Assembly: GCA_965242485.1 (NCBI GenBank)
Contig: CBDESM010000003.1
Location: forward strand, 1 to 64,000
Source: CBDESM01 sp965242485
GTDB lineage: Bacteria > Chloroflexota > Dehalococcoidia > Bin125
Reading direction: 5' to 3'
DNA: 64,000 nucleotides
Under the pieces are notes generated by a model. That model was not told the origin of the DNA. It saw only the letters and a program-made list of their open reading frames with translations, and searched no databases. Positions 38,213 to 47,682 of the stretch are shown one piece after another. Each line of letters starts with the position of its first letter. The stretch's first letter is position 1. The translations under genes and the position numbers were made by a program.

Positions 38213-41200
38213 CTAGTGCGGCGGCTGGTGGAGCGGGAAGGTGGACATCTCCAAGCCGTGTTGGTCGGGCGGCGGGGTCGTGATCTCCGCCGTGCAGGGG
38301 CAGCGCCCGGCCGCCGCGGAGAACGAGACCCGCTCGCGGGCGGCATCCGTCGCGTCGTGCAGCGCCCACCAGCTGCGCCCCTCGCCGCGCAGGCCCACCA
38401 GGTACTTCCACGCATCCGGCTGCCCGTCCCACTCGACGACGACGGCATCGTCCGCCTCCGAAACGACGATGCCGGCGGCATCCGCGAGCGTGGTGACGAC
38501 GCCCGTCTCCGACCACTCGCTCTCGCCGCCGAAATAGCGCCCGAAGGCGTACTCGTAGCGCGTGCCCGGCTCCAAACCGCCGACGTACCACCAAAGCATC
38601 GGCCAGTTGCCGTAGTGCATCTCGCGCTCCACCCACTCCGGCTCCGCTTCCGTCCGCGTCCGCACCACCCAGCGCTGCGCATACCCCGGACCGATCCTCA
38701 GATTCCACTTCACGTGCGTCGCGTGCACGCTCTGCGTCGCGCGGCCCGGCACCGGCATTTCGCCGTACGGCTGGCCCTGATCGTCGTCCGAGTCCTGGTA
38801 ACCCCAGTTGGCCTCGCCGAACCGCTCGCTGGACTTTTGGTCGTAGCGGCGTTCGTTGATGTAGGAACCCAGCCGCCATCGCACGGCTGCCACCAACTGG
38901 CCGTTCTCCAATGTGGCGGCATCGACGCAGTCGAACACCGCGCGGCCGGATCTCTCGGCGTCTTCGAACACGGTCGCCTCCGCCCAGTCTTGCGACGCGG
39001 CGATCGGCAGCAGCTCCAGCTTGAACGGGGCCACGCCGCCGCTGCCGTACCACTGGACCGCGAGCGTGCCGCTCAAATCGTCCGAGCAGCCGCGCGCATC
39101 GATTCTGACCGACCAGTCCGCCCACGGCGTCGGCGTCTCCTGCGCCGGCCCGGGCTGCCCCGCCCCGTACTCGTCGTTCACCGCCCGCAGCCGCACCTCG
39201 CCCTCGTCCGCATCCAGGAACGGCGCGTTCGCAATCGCCGCCATGCCGCCGGTCCCGACCTCGATTCCCTGCCATTCCGAACCGTCCGTCCGCCACTCGA
39301 CGATGTACTGATCAATCGGAATGCCGCCTTCCGGTTCGTCCCACGTCAAGATCAGGTCCTCGCGCTCGTACTGCAGCAATTCGATCCAAGGCGCACTCGG
39401 CGTCTTCGCCGCCCGCACCGGTTCCGACCATCGCGTCGGCCGGCCGGCCGCATCAAACCCGCGCATGCGGAACTCGTGCCAGCCGGCCGGCAGCCGCACG
39501 TAGGTCGGCTGCCCCGCGTGCGCCTGCCTCCGCACGCGCCGCCCCTCGACGTGCCATTCCAGCTCCAGCGCGCTCTCGCTGCCCCGGACAGCGTCGATCT
39601 TGAACGTGCCGGACCGTTGGTTTCCGCCCCATCTGCCGTAGGCGACCGTGAAATCCGGCGGTTCAGAGCTGGACAGCGCCCTGCTTTCCAGTTCCGGCGT
39701 CTCAACGACGACGACGGTGTTCTTGCCTTGGCCCCGCCATAGTTGCGACAAAATGACGTTATACGTCGAGCCGGGCTGCAAACCGGTAATTTCATGCCTC
39801 TCGTCTGACCGCTTGAAGTAGTGTTCCGGTGCCAACACGCGTCGGACCGGGAAGTCGGTGCCGTACTCGTAAACGGAGACGAAGTATTCGGAATACGCTA
39901 CGCAGGCGCCTTCAGCCCATCGCAACGTGATCCGGTCATGGGCCGCCTCGGTTGCAACCAGCGGACTCGGCTCGGACGGCCCCGGCTCCGTCGTCATCAA
40001 CAGGCCGACCGGCAATTCCCATTCGTACCCGGCCGCCACGTCGCTCCGAACCGCCGCGAAGTACTTCGTATCGGGGCATAGACCGGTCCAGGTGATGCCG
40101 TAGGGCGGACCCGGCTCCACGCTGTAGCCGTCCCACACGCTGTAGCCGTAGCTGAACTGTTCCGCCGGCTGATCGGGATCTTCCGGCGGTGACGGGGTCA
40201 ATGTGGCGATGTACCGCAGCCCTTCAACCTGCGGGCCCCAGCTGAGGCTGATCGCGTCATGCCCGACCTCGGCGACGAGACCGGCGGGCGCGGCAGCGGT
40301 CGTGACGCGCAGCGGCTCGCCCCAGCGCAGCGCCTGCGGGGCTTCGATCTCGCGCTCGCTCCGCAACGTTGCCAGCTGCACCTCGAATACGGTCGCGGAC
40401 GGCAAGCCTTCCGCCGTCTCGATCTGTCCGGTCGCCATCCGCCCGGGGAGCTCGCGCGGGACGCGGGCCGTGCCGGCTTCGTAGCGCCACTCGGTCGAGC
40501 CAGCCTCGCGCCACCGCACTGCGACCGGCCAGCTCCGCCCGGCGCGGCTCGACGACGGAACGGCGAACTCCACGTGGAGCGCCGGCCCCCAGATTGCGCG
40601 CGCATCGGCAGCAGGCGGCGCGAGCGGCGGCCCGGCCAGCAGCGTCGTTTCGGCACCCGCGACTGCCCCGTAAGCATCCGTCACCGTTCCCCGAACGATG
40701 CGCCTGGCGTAGCCGAACAGGTCCGCGCCCCGATCCTCCGACGTCGCCCCGCACGCGATTCGCGCCGTCCCCTCCGTGCCTTCGCCCGTCCGTCCCGCGA
40801 TCTTGACCTCGTAGGGCCAAGCGCCGCCTGATGCTTGCCAGCGGATGTCCGTCTCGGCGCCGGCGGTGCAGGAGCCGGTCGGCGAGGCGAGGTGCAGGAT
40901 CAGCGGCCCCTCGTCCGTCGGCGGCGTCACGATGTGGACCGTCTCCGGTTCCCCCGAGGCTGTCGGGAGCGTCAGCGCGTACAGCGAATTCGGCGGCAGC
41001 CCCTCGAACGCCGCGTAATGCACGTACGTCCCTCGCTCTCGGGGCTCGTACTCCGCGCTGAGGGCGCGGTCAGCCCCGCGCAGCTCGATTGTCGGGTCGT
41101 CGTACTCCCTCCACTGCCTCGCACGCACCTCGATCCGATCACCTCGCGCAGTCACCGCGAAGGACTCATCGCTTCCGCTGGCGACGTAGCGGACGGTCCC

Positions 41201-41920
41201 GCTCCAGTTGAGCGCGTCGGGGCGCCGGACCTCGTCCGCGTGCCGCAGCGCGGCCGCCTGCATCTCGCCGGCAACGTAGCGGACGGTCCTGCTCCAGTTG
41301 AGCGCGTCGGGGCGCCGGACGTCGCCTTCGTGCCGCTGCGCGGCCGCCTGCATCTCGCCGGCAACGCCCGTCTCCGGATCGAACTCGACCCAGCCGTAGC
41401 GCTCCCTCGCCACTTTGTACCGCCATTCCGGATCGCCGACTGAGCGGTAGCGGATGGCGTAGGGCGCGCCCGGCACCGCGCCGATGGGCAACTCGAAGGG
41501 CGCCGCGAACCAGGTGGCGTAGGGCACGAGGTGCAGGCCGGTCGGCGGTGGCAGCGGCGGCGCGAGCAGGAGGCGGGTTTCGGCGGATGCGCGCGAGCCG
41601 GCCGCGTCCACGACCTCGGCCCGCACCGTCTTCCAGACCCGCTCGACGGGCCTGCCGTCCTCGGCGACGGGCAGCGGATCGCACTCGATCCATTCCCGCA
41701 CGGTTCCGTGCCCGAAGTCGACCGCCCCGCCCTGCAGCGAGTATGAGTAGGGCGGCTCGCCGCCGCTCGCCTGCAGGAATGCCGCCACGACGGTGCCCGC
41801 CGTGCACCAGAAGTGATCGATGTCGAGCTCCAGCCCGAGCCGCTCACCGTCCTCCGCGGCAACGACCGCGAACGCGGCGGCAAAGCCGAACAAGGCCGCA
41901 ACCAGTCCGATCAACCGCAT
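38213..41920 (-). CDS. Array protein F: secreted Cys-module/fibronectin-III-like protein, long class
   Basis: A 1235-residue exported protein. The start at 41920 gives a signal peptide (RLIGLVAALFGFAAAFAVVAA); the frame opens 14 codons earlier. Cys modules start at about residues 39 (WCTAGT), 351 (SCTAGA) and 945 (GCSDD). The HDSI-type motif reads EVGHDAISLSWGPQVEGLRY (about 553), and WHVEGRRVR and WHEFRMRGFD follow. The C-terminal module has VVEWDGQPDAWKY and RGEGRSWW. It belongs with array proteins A and B although short-class genes lie on both sides. Unlike them, it carries a tandem duplication of about 30 residues around GEMQAAAxRH...VRRPDALNWS near residues 190-245. Function unknown. Confidence 0.86.
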   Translation of the reverse strand: MRLIGLVAALFGFAAAFAVVAAEDGERLGLELDIDHFWCTAGTVVAAFLQASGGEPPYSYSLQGGAVDFGHGTVREWIECDPLPVAEDGRPVERVWKTVRAEVVDAAGSRASAETRLLLAPPLPPPTGLHLVPYATWFAAPFELPIGAVPGAPYAIRYRSVGDPEWRYKVARERYGWVEFDPETGVAGEMQAAAQRHEGDVRRPDALNWSRTVRYVAGEMQAAALRHADEVRRPDALNWSGTVRYVASGSDESFAVTARGDRIEVRARQWREYDDPTIELRGADRALSAEYEPRERGTYVHYAAFEGLPPNSLYALTLPTASGEPETVHIVTPPTDEGPLILHLASPTGSCTAGAETDIRWQASGGAWPYEVKIAGRTGEGTEGTARIACGATSEDRGADLFGYARRIVRGTVTDAYGAVAGAETTLLAGPPLAPPAADARAIWGPALHVEFAVPSSSRAGRSWPVAVRWREAGSTEWRYEAGTARVPRELPGRMATGQIETAEGLPSATVFEVQLATLRSEREIEAPQALRWGEPLRVTTAAAPAGLVAEVGHDAISLSWGPQVEGLRYIATLTPSPPEDPDQPAEQFSYGYSVWDGYSVEPGPPYGITWTGLCPDTKYFAAVRSDVAAGYEWELPVGLLMTTEPGPSEPSPLVATEAAHDRITLRWAEGACVAYSEYFVSVYEYGTDFPVRRVLAPEHYFKRSDERHEITGLQPGSTYNVILSQLWRGQGKNTVVVVETPELESRALSSSEPPDFTVAYGRWGGNQRSGTFKIDAVRGSESALELEWHVEGRRVRRQAHAGQPTYVRLPAGWHEFRMRGFDAAGRPTRWSEPVRAAKTPSAPWIELLQYEREDLILTWDEPEGGIPIDQYIVEWRTDGSEWQGIEVGTGGMAAIANAPFLDADEGEVRLRAVNDEYGAGQPGPAQETPTPWADWSVRIDARGCSDDLSGTLAVQWYGSGGVAPFKLELLPIAASQDWAEATVFEDAERSGRAVFDCVDAATLENGQLVAAVRWRLGSYINERRYDQKSSERFGEANWGYQDSDDDQGQPYGEMPVPGRATQSVHATHVKWNLRIGPGYAQRWVVRTRTEAEPEWVEREMHYGNWPMLWWYVGGLEPGTRYEYAFGRYFGGESEWSETGVVTTLADAAGIVVSEADDAVVVEWDGQPDAWKYLVGLRGEGRSWWALHDATDAARERVSFSAAAGRCPCTAEITTPPPDQHGLEMSTFPLHQPPH
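41187..41366 (-). repeat. Tandem 30-codon duplication inside array gene F
   Basis: Two adjacent ~90-bp units encode GEMQAAAQRHEGDVRRPDALNWS and then GEMQAAALRHADEVRRPDALNWS-type text, each ending in TVRYVA. The DNA copies differ at only a few positions, so the duplication is younger than the split of array genes A, B and F, which carry a single unit here. Confidence 0.8.
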
Positions 41921-41990
41921 GCAGGCCAGACGATCCGGACGCCGCAGCGGTTCCCTTGGCACTGTTCGGCAATGCCCCGAGCATCACGAG

Positions 41991-44762
41991 TCACGAGGCG
42001 GACAACGCGACCGGGCCGCCCTCCGCGCCGTCCGGCGTCAGCACTTCCGCGCTGTAGGCGCCGGCTGCGAGCGGAACATCGAACAGTGCGGATTCGCGCT
42101 CCGAGCCGGTCGAGTAATGGACGCGCGACCAGCTGCGCCCCTCCCCGCGCAGCACGACGACGTAGCGGCGCACCCCCGGCTGCGACAACCAGCTGACCCG
42201 CGTGCCCGCCTCTTCCCGCGAAACCCAAACGCCCTCGATCTCCGCCGGCACGGTCACGGCCCAAGTCTCCGACCAGCGCAGTACATCGGGATGCGGCATG
42301 CCGGGGCCCTGGCCCACGTCCGCGACGCCGACTTCATAGGCGGCACCGGGGCGCAGGTCGCCGATCTCCTGCGGGCAATCCCGATGCCGCCAAGCGATCC
42401 GCTGGTGCCCGTGCCATTGCATCGAGATCATGTTCGGCTGGTACCTGTACAACTGGTACTGCCACTCTCCCCGCCCGATCTCCCGCCAGCGGACGAGGTA
42501 ATCGTCTTCGGCATTGATGTTGAGGCAATCCCAGATCGCCACCATGCCGTTCCTGTCGAAGGTCCGCACCCGGAGCAATTGCATTGCCGGCAGCGCCGGC
42601 GCAGCCGCGTCGGCAATTTCGATTGCAGCCGGCCGGTGCGACCCGGAAATGGTCGCTCCGAGCGCATCGCGGACTTCCCATTCAAGCTCGCCGTCGGCAT
42701 TGAGTTCATCGCAGCCGATCGTCAAGTCATATTCGCGATCACCCGCACCCGGCCGTTCGCGTCCGCCGATCGTCACCTTGTACGGGGCCGCGAATTCGTA
42801 AACGTAGAGCCAGATCCGATGAACGAAGCCGGGCAACGGCGCGCACGGCGACTCCGACCACCACACCCCGGCGCTGGGCGGCCGGCCGAGCCTCCTCGTG
42901 AACGGGGCCCAGCCCGTGCTCTCGCCGAGCACGGAATCGTCTGCTTCGACGCTCACGCTCAGATCGCCGGTCGCATCAGCCGCAATCGGCAAGACGACGG
43001 ATCGTTCGGAGATTCCGCGGATCTCGTTGCGCGGGCCGTCGTCGATCCACCAGCGCACGACGTATCCATCGGGCAGCTCGAAGTTGTAGTCGTTCCAAGT
43101 GACGCGCAGGCCCGCCGCGACCCGTCGAGCTCTGATGGCGACCGGAGTATGCGGCGGGACCGCGAGATTCACGGCTTCCGACCAGCCGCTCCACCGGCCG
43201 TCGCGCCGCCCGCGCACGCGGAATTCATATGTCCCCGGCAGTTGTTCCAGCCCAAACCAGCCATGCGTCGGAAGCCGGCGCATCGTCCGTCCGCCATTGC
43301 GCCACTCGTACTCCAGCTCCGTCCAGCGTTCAGCATCCGCGACCGACGCCGAAATGTGCATGACGCGGAACACGGGGTAATTGGGGTACAGCTCCCGATG
43401 CGAAACACTCGGCGCGGCGGGACGGTCGTTCAAAATCGGAGCGCTGCCTTGATCCTCGGGCGTCTCGATGATGAAACTGGTGCCGAACGCCATTCCGTCG
43501 GGCCGCCAGCGGATCGCCTCGATGCGATAGGCCGCGCCCGGCCGCAGGCCGTCCAAGGTCACGTCGTGCGATGGCCCGGCCTCTACGGCAAGCTTCGAAA
43601 TCGCCGTCGACGTCCCGTAATCGTAGGCGGCAATGCGGTACGGATGCCGCGCGTGCGGCGGGGAATCCCATCGCAGCGAAACCGAGCGCGGCCCGACTTC
43701 GACGGTCTTTCCGTCCGTCTCCGCGAGCATCGGTTCATATCGCGGCGGCGCCGGCGCGGTGCGCGCGGTCAAGAGATATCGCGCCTCGTCGCCGCGCTCG
43801 TGCGGCCATGACCAATACAGGTGGTATTCGGAATCGGGAAGCAGATAGTGCCAGCGCACGCTGCTCGAACTAGCCGAATCGGCAGCACGCAGTGAACGGC
43901 TCCAGGCGTGCGTCTCGTCAACTGCCGAACCGTCGGCCCGCCGGGGCCAGCCGATGAGCTGCAGCTTCAGATCGGCCGCGGCGACGCCGTCCGGCAAGCG
44001 GACCGTGATCGAGTCGTGCGAGGCCTCCGCAGTCACTTGCAGCAGATCGTTGGAGACCCGCAGGGCGGCCGTCTCGCTCCAATCCGTCTCGCCGAGGCTG
44101 CCGATCTTCTCGTCGTCGTAGATGCGCGCGAGTTGAAGTTCGTAACCGCCCTCGTCGAGCCAAGCGGCAGTCGTCGCGCGGCGGCGGCCATCGGTGCCGT
44201 CGATGATCTTCCGCCTTGCCGGCGGCCCGATCCGCCACTCGTTGCCGTCCTCCTCGCGCCAGCGCGCAACGATCCGCTCGTCGTCTCGCCCGTCGTCGCG
44301 GAACGCAATTTCGAGCACGCCGGAATGCGGCAACGAAAACGCGGAGACATCGGCAGGCGTCGGCAGCGGCGGCCGCACGCGGAGGCTCAGCCACGCCGAC
44401 GCCTTCGCGCCGTCCGCCGCAAGCGCGGTGCCCAGCACTTCATAGCGCGACTCGGGCATCCCGTATCGCGCCGCCCAGGTCCGCCAGTCGCTCGGCAACG
44501 CCGGGCAGCGCACCAGGGCGACGCCGCTTTCGCCCTCCTGCGGAACGCCGTCGATCCTCACGTCCGCCACCGGCTGGTCGCCGCGCATGGTGTTCCAGAA
44601 CACCTCCGCCGTTCGGCCGGCGGTGCATGCGCCGTCGGAATCGTCGGCGTGCCGCAGTTCGAGCCGTAGATCGAGCTGCAGCGGACCCTCGGCCGATGCG
44701 CGCGTGATCAGGAGCGCGATCAGGAAAACTCCCGCCAAAGCCGCCAGCCGTTTGGGCGTCAT
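41991..44762 (-). CDS. Array protein G: secreted fibronectin-III-like protein, short class
   Basis: A 923-residue exported protein. The signal peptide is residues 1-24 (PKRLAALAGVFLIALLITRASA). The N-terminal module has ACTAGRTAEVFWN, ALVRCPAL and WRTWAARYG. FN3-like segments include EASHDSITVRLPDGVAAADLKLQL, YEWRNGGRTMRRL and YEFRVRGRRDGRWSGW. A late Cys module runs from SPCAPLPGF through FAAPYKVTIGG to IGCDEL. The C-terminal module has RYVVVLRGEGRSWSRV. The N-terminus closely matches array protein H (ADDSDGACTAGR/AADSDGACTAGR and RIDGVPQEG/RIDGIPQEG), so G and H look like a recent pair. It starts ten bases after the stop codon of H. Function unknown. Confidence 0.85.
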   Translation of the reverse strand: MTPKRLAALAGVFLIALLITRASAEGPLQLDLRLELRHADDSDGACTAGRTAEVFWNTMRGDQPVADVRIDGVPQEGESGVALVRCPALPSDWRTWAARYGMPESRYEVLGTALAADGAKASAWLSLRVRPPLPTPADVSAFSLPHSGVLEIAFRDDGRDDERIVARWREEDGNEWRIGPPARRKIIDGTDGRRRATTAAWLDEGGYELQLARIYDDEKIGSLGETDWSETAALRVSNDLLQVTAEASHDSITVRLPDGVAAADLKLQLIGWPRRADGSAVDETHAWSRSLRAADSASSSSVRWHYLLPDSEYHLYWSWPHERGDEARYLLTARTAPAPPRYEPMLAETDGKTVEVGPRSVSLRWDSPPHARHPYRIAAYDYGTSTAISKLAVEAGPSHDVTLDGLRPGAAYRIEAIRWRPDGMAFGTSFIIETPEDQGSAPILNDRPAAPSVSHRELYPNYPVFRVMHISASVADAERWTELEYEWRNGGRTMRRLPTHGWFGLEQLPGTYEFRVRGRRDGRWSGWSEAVNLAVPPHTPVAIRARRVAAGLRVTWNDYNFELPDGYVVRWWIDDGPRNEIRGISERSVVLPIAADATGDLSVSVEADDSVLGESTGWAPFTRRLGRPPSAGVWWSESPCAPLPGFVHRIWLYVYEFAAPYKVTIGGRERPGAGDREYDLTIGCDELNADGELEWEVRDALGATISGSHRPAAIEIADAAAPALPAMQLLRVRTFDRNGMVAIWDCLNINAEDDYLVRWREIGRGEWQYQLYRYQPNMISMQWHGHQRIAWRHRDCPQEIGDLRPGAAYEVGVADVGQGPGMPHPDVLRWSETWAVTVPAEIEGVWVSREEAGTRVSWLSQPGVRRYVVVLRGEGRSWSRVHYSTGSERESALFDVPLAAGAYSAEVLTPDGAEGGPVALSAS

Positions 44763-44772
44763 AGCGGCACGG

Positions 44773-47640
44773 TCAGCAGCCGTCGCCCGGGAGCGGAAAT
44801 CGCTGCGGGCGGACGACCGTCCAGAACTCGCCCAGGTCGCCGGGCGCGGGGATGACTTCGACTGCGTATTCCCCGGAAGCTGGCAACGGAAATTCGATCT
44901 GCTCGATCCCGCCGCCGGTCGCGTGCGCGAGCCGCCACCAGCTCCTTCCCTCGCTGCGGAGCACGACGAGATGCTGGAGCGCGCTCGAGCGCGGCGCCCA
45001 CGAGACGGCGATCCGCTCGCCCTCCCCGACGACGCGCGCCTGCGGTGCGGCGCCGGCCGTCCTCACCGTCAACGGCGAGGACCAGTGGAGCGAATCGGGA
45101 TGGGGCATCTCGGCCCCTCTGCGGTAGCCGGCGACTTGCAGGATGTACTCCGCATCGGAGTCCAAGTCCTGCAGTTGGACGAAACACGGCTGGTCCCAAG
45201 CGCCGGTCCCGGCATCCATGTAGCGCCATGCGCCGTCCGGGGCCTTCCGCCAGCGCAGCGCGTAGGGCCAATGCGTCAAGTGCGGCTGGCGGTACGGGAG
45301 GACGGTCTCATGCGCGGCGTCCAGACAGTGCCAGCCCGCCGTGATGCTGGTCCGCCCGGCCTCGGCGATGGCCCATTCGGGCCGCTGCAATCGCGCTCCG
45401 TCGCCGCCGAGCCCGAACATCTCGACCGGCGACGAACCGGCGAGCACCGTCCCTGCCGCGTCGATCACTTCCCAGTGAAGCAGCCCGTCTTCCGGCACTG
45501 ATCCGCAGTCGAACTTCAGCCTCCGTTCGAACCTGCCGTCGAATATCTTTCCGAACGTTTCTTCAATGCCTGCGGCCCGGAACAGATAGGGCGCGACGCC
45601 GCCCCAGATATTGACCCACATCTCGCTGTGCCAGCCGGCGAGCGGGCGGCAACCTGCATGAGCAACAGAAACCCGCGCCCTGAGATCCGAGTGCTGCACC
45701 TCCAGATCGACCGAGTCCGACCTGTTCTCCCCGTACTCGCGGTGCACGCCGGTCAAAGTCGCCTGGACCTCGCCCTCCCACTCGGGAGGAACCGGCACGA
45801 CGAACCCTCGCGCGTCTCGGACGATCTTTTCCTCGCGCGGTTCGCCGCCGTCAATCGACCAGCGCAGCACTTGCCAATTCGGCGCGGGCGCAGGATCGAC
45901 CCATGGGTAGTACCAATTCAGCCGCACGCCCTCGCGGGTGCGCGTGAACTGAGAGAACAAAACCGGAAACGCCGGCTGCGGACCTGTACGCACCGGAGCG
46001 GACCACGCGCTCCAGCTGCCGCCGCGATTCCCGCGCACGCGGAACACGTACGTGCCCACGTGGGACAGCCGCACGCGCAGCGTCCCCGCTTCCCTGCCCT
46101 CGACCATCCTGCGCGCCCGCCTGCCGTCGACTTCCCACTCGTATTCGACCGCGTCCCAGTCCCCGCTGTAACCGACTGAGACGATGAATGCCGGCGCCGG
46201 GAGGCCGTAGCAGCCGCCGGCCGGGTGCGCATCGAACTCGATCGATGGAGGTGGCGGCGCAGGCAGGGTTCCGCCGCTTCCCTCGGCCCGTTCCGGCGTG
46301 CTGAGAAGCAAGCGCGATCCCGAAATCGCCCCGGTGGCGGTGCGCCTGACGACGTGCACGATGTAAGTCGAACCGGGCCTGAGGCCATCAACCGCGACTC
46401 GGTGCTCCGGAGCCGCGGGCACCTCAACATGCCTCACCGCATACCAGGATCTCCACGGGCTGATGATCTGGCCGCGCGGATAGTAGGGGTCCAGCCCCCG
46501 CCACGCGAACGCCATGCCGTGATCAACCGGCTCGCCCCCGCCCCAGGCGAATGCGTAGATGTCGTACGGCGTGCTCTCCGCCCCGGCGGGCGAGCGCCAC
46601 GAGAGCTCGATCCGGTCGGGGAACGTCTCGGCCGAGGCGATGCCCCAAGAATCCGGCGGGAGCGCTTGTCCCTGCACATCCGGCTCCGTGTTCAGCTTGA
46701 AGCCGACAACCGATCCTCGAATGCCCTCCCGCACCCGCTGCGCCAAGAGCAGGTAGCGCTCGCCCGGAATCAGGCCCGTCCAAGTCACCCGGTCCGTCAT
46801 TGCCGAGTCGACGGCGTGCAGCGCGCCCGGGCCGTACAGCTCGTATCGCGCGTCCTCCGGTCCGATCCCGTCCGGCAGCAGCACGGTGATCGAATCGCTC
46901 GTCGCCACCGCCGTGATATCGAGCGGCGGCTCGACCATCATTCGCGCGGGCGGCTCCGACCACGCGAGCCGATCCGGCTGGCCCGCTTCCGCCAATCGGC
47001 GCAGCAGGGCGGCCTGCACCTCGTACTCGCCCTCGGCGAGCCAAGCGCGGGCTTCTGCTCGGAACAGGTCATCGCTCCGCCATTCCCATTCATAGGGGTC
47101 CGCGTCCACCTGCCACTGCTCCGCGCCGATCCTGCGCCAGCGCAGCCCGACCCATACCTGATCGGCATCGGCGAGGATTGCCGAAGGACGCTCGATCGCC
47201 ACCTGAAACGTCCCAGCCTGCATATCGGCGATTGCCGATGCGACCATCAGCGGAGGCGGAGGCGGCTGGATCCGCAGCCGCACCTGCGCGGCAGCCCGCT
47301 GCCCGTTCGCCGCCGACGTTTGGCCGGCCACCACCCGCGTCGGCAGCGTGCCGTAGCGCGCCGCCCAGGTTTTCCAGCCGTCGGGCAGCGCGCCGCACTC
47401 CACCTGCACAACGCCGCTCGCGCCCTCCTGCGGAATCCCGTCGATCCTCACCTCCGTCACCGTCTGGCTGCCGCCCATGACGTTCCAATGCACCTCGGCC
47501 ATCCGGCCGGCAGTGCACGCGCCATCGGAGTCCGCGGCGAGCCCCATCTCGAACTGGATAGGAGCCTGTGCCGACGCGCGCATGAACAGGAACGCCGCAA
47601 GAAGCGCCCCCGCCAAAACCGCCAACCGTCCGAGCGTCAT
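44773..47640 (-). CDS. Array protein H: secreted fibronectin-III-like protein, short class
   Basis: A 955-residue exported protein and the first of the eight array genes in transcription order. The start at 47640 places a signal peptide first (TLGRLAVLAGALLAAFLFMRASAQ); the frame opens 14 codons upstream. The N-terminal module has ACTAGRMAEVHWN, VQVECGAL and WKTWAARYG. The HDSI-type motif reads VATSDSITVLLPDGIGPEDARYELYGP. YEWEVDGRRARRM, a late Cys module (GCRPLAGW, GGVAPYLFRAAG, KFDCGSV) and the C-terminal LRSEGRSWWRLA follow. The last two residues are GC. It pairs with array protein G at the N-terminus and with D along most of its length, a pattern that suggests exchange between paralogues. 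Function unknown. Confidence 0.85.
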   Translation of the reverse strand: MTLGRLAVLAGALLAAFLFMRASAQAPIQFEMGLAADSDGACTAGRMAEVHWNVMGGSQTVTEVRIDGIPQEGASGVVQVECGALPDGWKTWAARYGTLPTRVVAGQTSAANGQRAAAQVRLRIQPPPPPLMVASAIADMQAGTFQVAIERPSAILADADQVWVGLRWRRIGAEQWQVDADPYEWEWRSDDLFRAEARAWLAEGEYEVQAALLRRLAEAGQPDRLAWSEPPARMMVEPPLDITAVATSDSITVLLPDGIGPEDARYELYGPGALHAVDSAMTDRVTWTGLIPGERYLLLAQRVREGIRGSVVGFKLNTEPDVQGQALPPDSWGIASAETFPDRIELSWRSPAGAESTPYDIYAFAWGGGEPVDHGMAFAWRGLDPYYPRGQIISPWRSWYAVRHVEVPAAPEHRVAVDGLRPGSTYIVHVVRRTATGAISGSRLLLSTPERAEGSGGTLPAPPPPSIEFDAHPAGGCYGLPAPAFIVSVGYSGDWDAVEYEWEVDGRRARRMVEGREAGTLRVRLSHVGTYVFRVRGNRGGSWSAWSAPVRTGPQPAFPVLFSQFTRTREGVRLNWYYPWVDPAPAPNWQVLRWSIDGGEPREEKIVRDARGFVVPVPPEWEGEVQATLTGVHREYGENRSDSVDLEVQHSDLRARVSVAHAGCRPLAGWHSEMWVNIWGGVAPYLFRAAGIEETFGKIFDGRFERRLKFDCGSVPEDGLLHWEVIDAAGTVLAGSSPVEMFGLGGDGARLQRPEWAIAEAGRTSITAGWHCLDAAHETVLPYRQPHLTHWPYALRWRKAPDGAWRYMDAGTGAWDQPCFVQLQDLDSDAEYILQVAGYRRGAEMPHPDSLHWSSPLTVRTAGAAPQARVVGEGERIAVSWAPRSSALQHLVVLRSEGRSWWRLAHATGGGIEQIEFPLPASGEYAVEVIPAPGDLGEFWTVVRPQRFPLPGDGC

Positions 47641-47682
47641 ACCAGCCTGACGCGGCAGCATCCGCGATGGTTCCCGCTGCAA

